NCBI GenBank assembly: GCA_013153915.1
Contig: JAADDL010000122.1
Coordinates: 1-7,510, forward strand
DNA: 7,510 nucleotides
Reading direction: 5' to 3'
DNA from: Campylobacterota bacterium
GTDB taxonomy: Bacteria > Campylobacterota > Campylobacteria > Campylobacterales > JALSKU01
The notes under the pieces were generated by a model that saw nothing but the letters and a program-made list of their open reading frames with translations, was not told the origin of the DNA and did not search any database. Shown here piece by piece: positions 5,313 through 7,510 of the stretch. How positions within the stretch are numbered: position 1 is the first letter of the stretch; the number at the start of each line of letters is the position of its first letter. The position numbers and the translations under genes were made by a program.

Positions 5313-6587
5313 ATGGAAGTTATAGAAATTTTTAAAAAAATTTGCACTATTGAGCATTGTTCTAAAAAAGCTGCAAAATTGAAAGAGTTTATAGAAAATT
5401 TTGCTAAAGAGTGCGGTTGTGAAGTGCAATGCGATAAAGCGGGAAATATTTTATGCAAAAAAGGCAAGCCTAAAGTGTGCTTGCAAGCTCATTATGATAT
5501 GGTTTGTGTTGGCAAAGCTCCTAATATAGAGGTGATAGAAGAAGACGGTTATCTAAAAGCAAAGGAGTCATCTTTGGGTGCCGATAACGGCATAGGAGTA
5601 GCCATGATGCTTCTTGCGGCAAAAAAATTTGATGATGTTGAACTACTGTTTAGTGCCGATGAAGAGATAGGCATGATAGGCGCAAAAGGGCTTGAGCTTG
5701 AAGTGGAATCAAAAAAGATATTAAATCTTGACACGGAAGAGGAGGGTAAAGTATATATCGGTTGTGCCGGAGGCGTGGATATAAAAACCAAAAAAAATTA
5801 CCAAAGAGTTGATTTGGAAGATGAAGATGTATACAGAGTGAGTATTGAAGATTTGCCGGGAGGTCATAGCGGAGTGGATATAGATAAAAATATTCCAAAT
5901 GCCATAAAAGAGCTGGGATACTATCTTTTTGATATAAAACCAAAAATCATATCTATAAACGGCGGAGAAGCGCTTAACGCCATACCCAAAAGTGCCAAAG
6001 CCGTAATAGCCGTCAAAAAAGGTGTTGTTTTGCCAAAAAGCGATACGGTAAAAGCAGAAAAGATAAAATTATCTCGAGATAGAAGATATTTTGCCAACTC
6101 AAACGAGATAATCGATATGGTGTGCGCCTTTGCAAATGGTGTTAGAGGGTATGACAAAGAGTTGTGTTTGCCTTCCGTTAGTGTCAATTTAGGAAAAATT
6201 CAAACTATTGATGATACCATATCCATACAAATTTTTCCAAGAGCAAATGATGATATATTGCTGGAAAAGATTATAAAAGAAGAGATTTCATATTTTGAAA
6301 GTTTTGGTTATAGAGTTGAGACATCTTGTAGATATGGTGCTTGGAAGCCTGAAATCAACGAATTTTCAAAAGAGATTTACGCTATTTATTCGCAAGAGTT
6401 TAAAGAGGTCTCTTATAGTGCTATCCATGCCGGACTTGAGTGTGGTGTGCTTTTGGAAAAACTTGGCAAGGATAGGATGATAGCGTCTATCGGACCAAAT
6501 ATATCTTATCCGCATTCTGTTAATGAAAAGTGCGAGATAGACTCTATCAAGAGAGTTTATAAAATAGTAGAAAAATTGATGAGGTGA
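5313..6587 (+). CDS. pepD: aminoacyl-histidine dipeptidase, PepD type (peptidase M20)
   Basis: This is a cytosolic di-zinc metallopeptidase that cleaves dipeptides, classically Xaa-His. The 424-residue protein has the M20C layout: metal ligand His60 in LQAHYDM (57–63), bridging Asp91 in GADNGIG (89–95), catalytic Glu117 and ligand Glu118 in DEEIG (116–120), Asp140 in LNLDTEEEG (137–145), the dimerisation-domain GGHSG (183–187), IHAGLECG (371–378) with His372, and His401 in the closing SIGPNISYPHS. It is shorter than E. coli PepD (485). I chose ATG 5313, with GGGA (5303–5306) 6 bases upstream and a family-like N terminus; a GTG at 5301 would add four residues and destroy that site. It is divergent from the lipoprotein gene and is followed after 4 bases by the thioredoxin-like gene, so the two are co-transcribed. 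Confidence 0.92.
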   Translation: MEVIEIFKKICTIEHCSKKAAKLKEFIENFAKECGCEVQCDKAGNILCKKGKPKVCLQAHYDMVCVGKAPNIEVIEEDGYLKAKESSLGADNGIGVAMMLLAAKKFDDVELLFSADEEIGMIGAKGLELEVESKKILNLDTEEEGKVYIGCAGGVDIKTKKNYQRVDLEDEDVYRVSIEDLPGGHSGVDIDKNIPNAIKELGYYLFDIKPKIISINGGEALNAIPKSAKAVIAVKKGVVLPKSDTVKAEKIKLSRDRRYFANSNEIIDMVCAFANGVRGYDKELCLPSVSVNLGKIQTIDDTISIQIFPRANDDILLEKIIKEEISYFESFGYRVETSCRYGAWKPEINEFSKEIYAIYSQEFKEVSYSAIHAGLECGVLLEKLGKDRMIASIGPNISYPHSVNEKCEIDSIKRVYKIVEKLMR

Positions 6588-6591
6588 AAAA

Positions 6592-7155
6592 ATGTCGTTA
6601 TTAGAATCGGTTGATATACCTCTTGGAAGTAAGCTTCCGGAGTTTGTTTTAAAAGATGCCTTTGGAAAAGATTTTGTTTTGTATGACTTGATAGGCAAGA
6701 GAGGATTGCTTGTGGTTGTCACTTGCAACCATTGCCCTTATGCTATCGCAGTTTGGGACAGAGTCAAAGAGGCGGCTAGGTTTGCGAAAAAACTAGGCAT
6801 AAACACTATAGCGGTCAATCCCAATATCCACCCCAACTATCCAGAAGATTCTCCTGCGAAAATGAGAGAAAAGGTAGAGGATGAGGGGTTGGAATTTCCC
6901 TATCTCGTAGATGAAACGCAAGAGTTTGCAAAAGCCTTGAGTGCGGTTTGTACTCCCGATATCTATCTTTTTGATAAAGATGCCAAGTTGTATTATCATG
7001 GAAGGATTGATGATAATTGGCAAAATGAAAAAGGTGTTAAAAAAGAGGAGTTAAAAGACGCTATGATGAGACTTTTTACCGATAAAGAGCCACCAAAACC
7101 GCAATACCCCTCTATGGGATGTTCGATAAAATGGAAGGATACGGTTTTAGGCTAA
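6592..7155 (+). CDS. thioredoxin-fold (AhpC/TSA-like redoxin) protein
   Basis: This 187-residue redoxin has a possible redox pair in CNHCPY (45–50; Cys45 and Cys48), a TPD segment (121–123) whose Pro122 is at the expected cis-proline position, preceded by Cys120, and the ending PSMGCSIKWK (163–172) typical of the uncharacterised 'CNHCPY' thioredoxin family, with Cys167. No signal peptide is present, so it should act in the cytoplasm, unlike TlpA/ResA relatives. Peroxide reduction or thiol-disulfide exchange are both possible; the natural partner is unknown. Its ATG at 6592 comes 4 bases after the pepD stop, and its GAGG ribosome site (6581–6584) lies within the last codons of pepD, so translation is probably coupled. 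Its TAA overlaps the convergent nth stop by 4 bases. Confidence 0.87.
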   Translation: MSLLESVDIPLGSKLPEFVLKDAFGKDFVLYDLIGKRGLLVVVTCNHCPYAIAVWDRVKEAARFAKKLGINTIAVNPNIHPNYPEDSPAKMREKVEDEGLEFPYLVDETQEFAKALSAVCTPDIYLFDKDAKLYYHGRIDDNWQNEKGVKKEELKDAMMRLFTDKEPPKPQYPSMGCSIKWKDTVLG

Positions 7156-7510
7156 GAGGGTTTAAAGCTCTTTTTGCTCTTGCATACATCTTGTAAGAAG
7201 CATTCGGTTTGGCACTTTGGATTTTTGGCGGTGCAGATATAGCGCCCAAAAAGTACCATGGCTTGATGAAAGATATGGAGGTCGTCTTTTAATTTTTTTA
7301 CCAACTCCTCTTCGGTCCTTTCTACTGTTTTGGCGTCACTTAGCCCAAGGCGATGAGAAACCCTAAAGACATGGGTATCTACCGCCATAAGATTGGCGTT
7401 TGTAAACTCAATCATGACGACATGAGCCGTTTTTTGTCCGACTCCGGGAAGTGTTATGAGCTTTTTTTCATCAAGCGGTATCTCTCCTCCAAATTCATCC
7501 ACCACTTTTT
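7152..7510 (-). CDS. nth: endonuclease III, C-terminal part, cut by window edge
   Basis: Endonuclease III is a DNA glycosylase/AP lyase that removes oxidised pyrimidines in base-excision repair. The 119 codons seen cover the C-terminal half or more and continue beyond the right edge without a stop; a GTG at 7505 is internal, not a start. The fragment contains the helix-hairpin-helix LPGVGQKTA, with the catalytic lysine at 7433–7431, AVDTHVFRVSHRLGL with the catalytic aspartate at 7379–7377, and four cysteines for the [4Fe-4S] cluster near the C terminus. The cysteine spacing is C-x6-C-x3-C-x5-C, one residue longer in the middle than the usual x6-x2-x5. Its TAG overlaps the stop of the convergent thioredoxin-like gene. 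Confidence 0.96.
   Translation of the reverse strand, partial: KVVDEFGGEIPLDEKKLITLPGVGQKTAHVVMIEFTNANLMAVDTHVFRVSHRLGLSDAKTVERTEEELVKKLKDDLHIFHQAMVLFGRYICTAKNPKCQTECFLQDVCKSKKSFKPS

Noticed and set aside
5261..5467. 68-codon minus-strand frame covering the pepD start region
   Set aside because: It is antisense to conserved PepD sequence, overlaps the better-supported lipoprotein start, and has no ribosome site or recognisable domain.
7154..7175. Possible rightward terminator: AAGAG, 9-base loop, CTCTT, then TTT
   Set aside because: The stem is only 5 bp, mostly A-T, with a short T-run, and it lies inside nth coding sequence; too weak to call.
7208..7228. TGGCAC on the plus strand as a sigma54 -24 element
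   Set aside because: The -12 GC dinucleotide is not at the required distance, and it lies inside nth with no gene start downstream on that strand.
1..7510. Mobile element, CRISPR array or defence system
   Set aside because: No transposase, integrase, tandem spaced repeats or defence-family motifs were seen; nearly all sequence is accounted for by conserved housekeeping-type genes.

Overview
The window looks like a piece of a compact, AT-rich chromosome of a Campylobacterota (Epsilonproteobacteria) bacterium, probably a Sulfurimonas- or Sulfurovum-like relative. This is inferred from gene content, the preference for AGA/ATA/AAA codons, and neighbourhoods that resemble Campylobacter jejuni as I recall it: MBL hydrolase–nadE–lpxK (Cj0809c–Cj0811) and cmoB–hotdog protein–small lipoprotein–PepD (Cj0976–Cj0980). 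I see no mobile elements, CRISPR arrays, rRNA or tRNA genes. All genes are full length except nth at the right edge and a doubtful gene start at the left edge.

Left part (1–2944, minus strand): an operon transcribed leftward as nadE, then a DegT/DnrJ/EryC1/StrS-fold protein, then lpxK. It combines NAD+ synthesis with lipid A 4'-phosphorylation. The DegT-fold protein keeps most of the PLP-fold motifs but has Ser where the Schiff-base lysine should be, so it is probably not an ordinary aminotransferase. lpxK starts at a TTG inside the end of the preceding gene.

Positions 2945–3069 separate nadE from a rightward metallo-beta-lactamase-fold hydrolase. The region holds a perfect 12-bp inverted repeat whose two arms each carry TATAAT, one per strand, so the two promoters face each other.

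Middle (3661–5264, minus strand): a small lipoprotein-like gene, cmoB (tRNA wobble-uridine carboxymethyltransferase), and a PaaI/Cj0977-type hotdog protein. The lipoprotein gene and cmoB overlap. The hotdog gene has its own strong match to a sigma28 (FliA, flagellar) promoter, with the -35 element inside the end of cmoB. This agrees with the reported sigma28 dependence of C. jejuni Cj0977 and is the most informative regulatory signal in the window.

Right part (5313–7510): a rightward pair, a PepD-type M20 dipeptidase and a cytoplasmic thioredoxin-fold protein with a CNHC site, 4 bases apart. It converges on a leftward endonuclease III gene cut by the window edge, whose iron-sulfur cysteines have unusual spacing. 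Both convergent gene pairs overlap at their stop codons, leaving no room for ordinary terminators between them.
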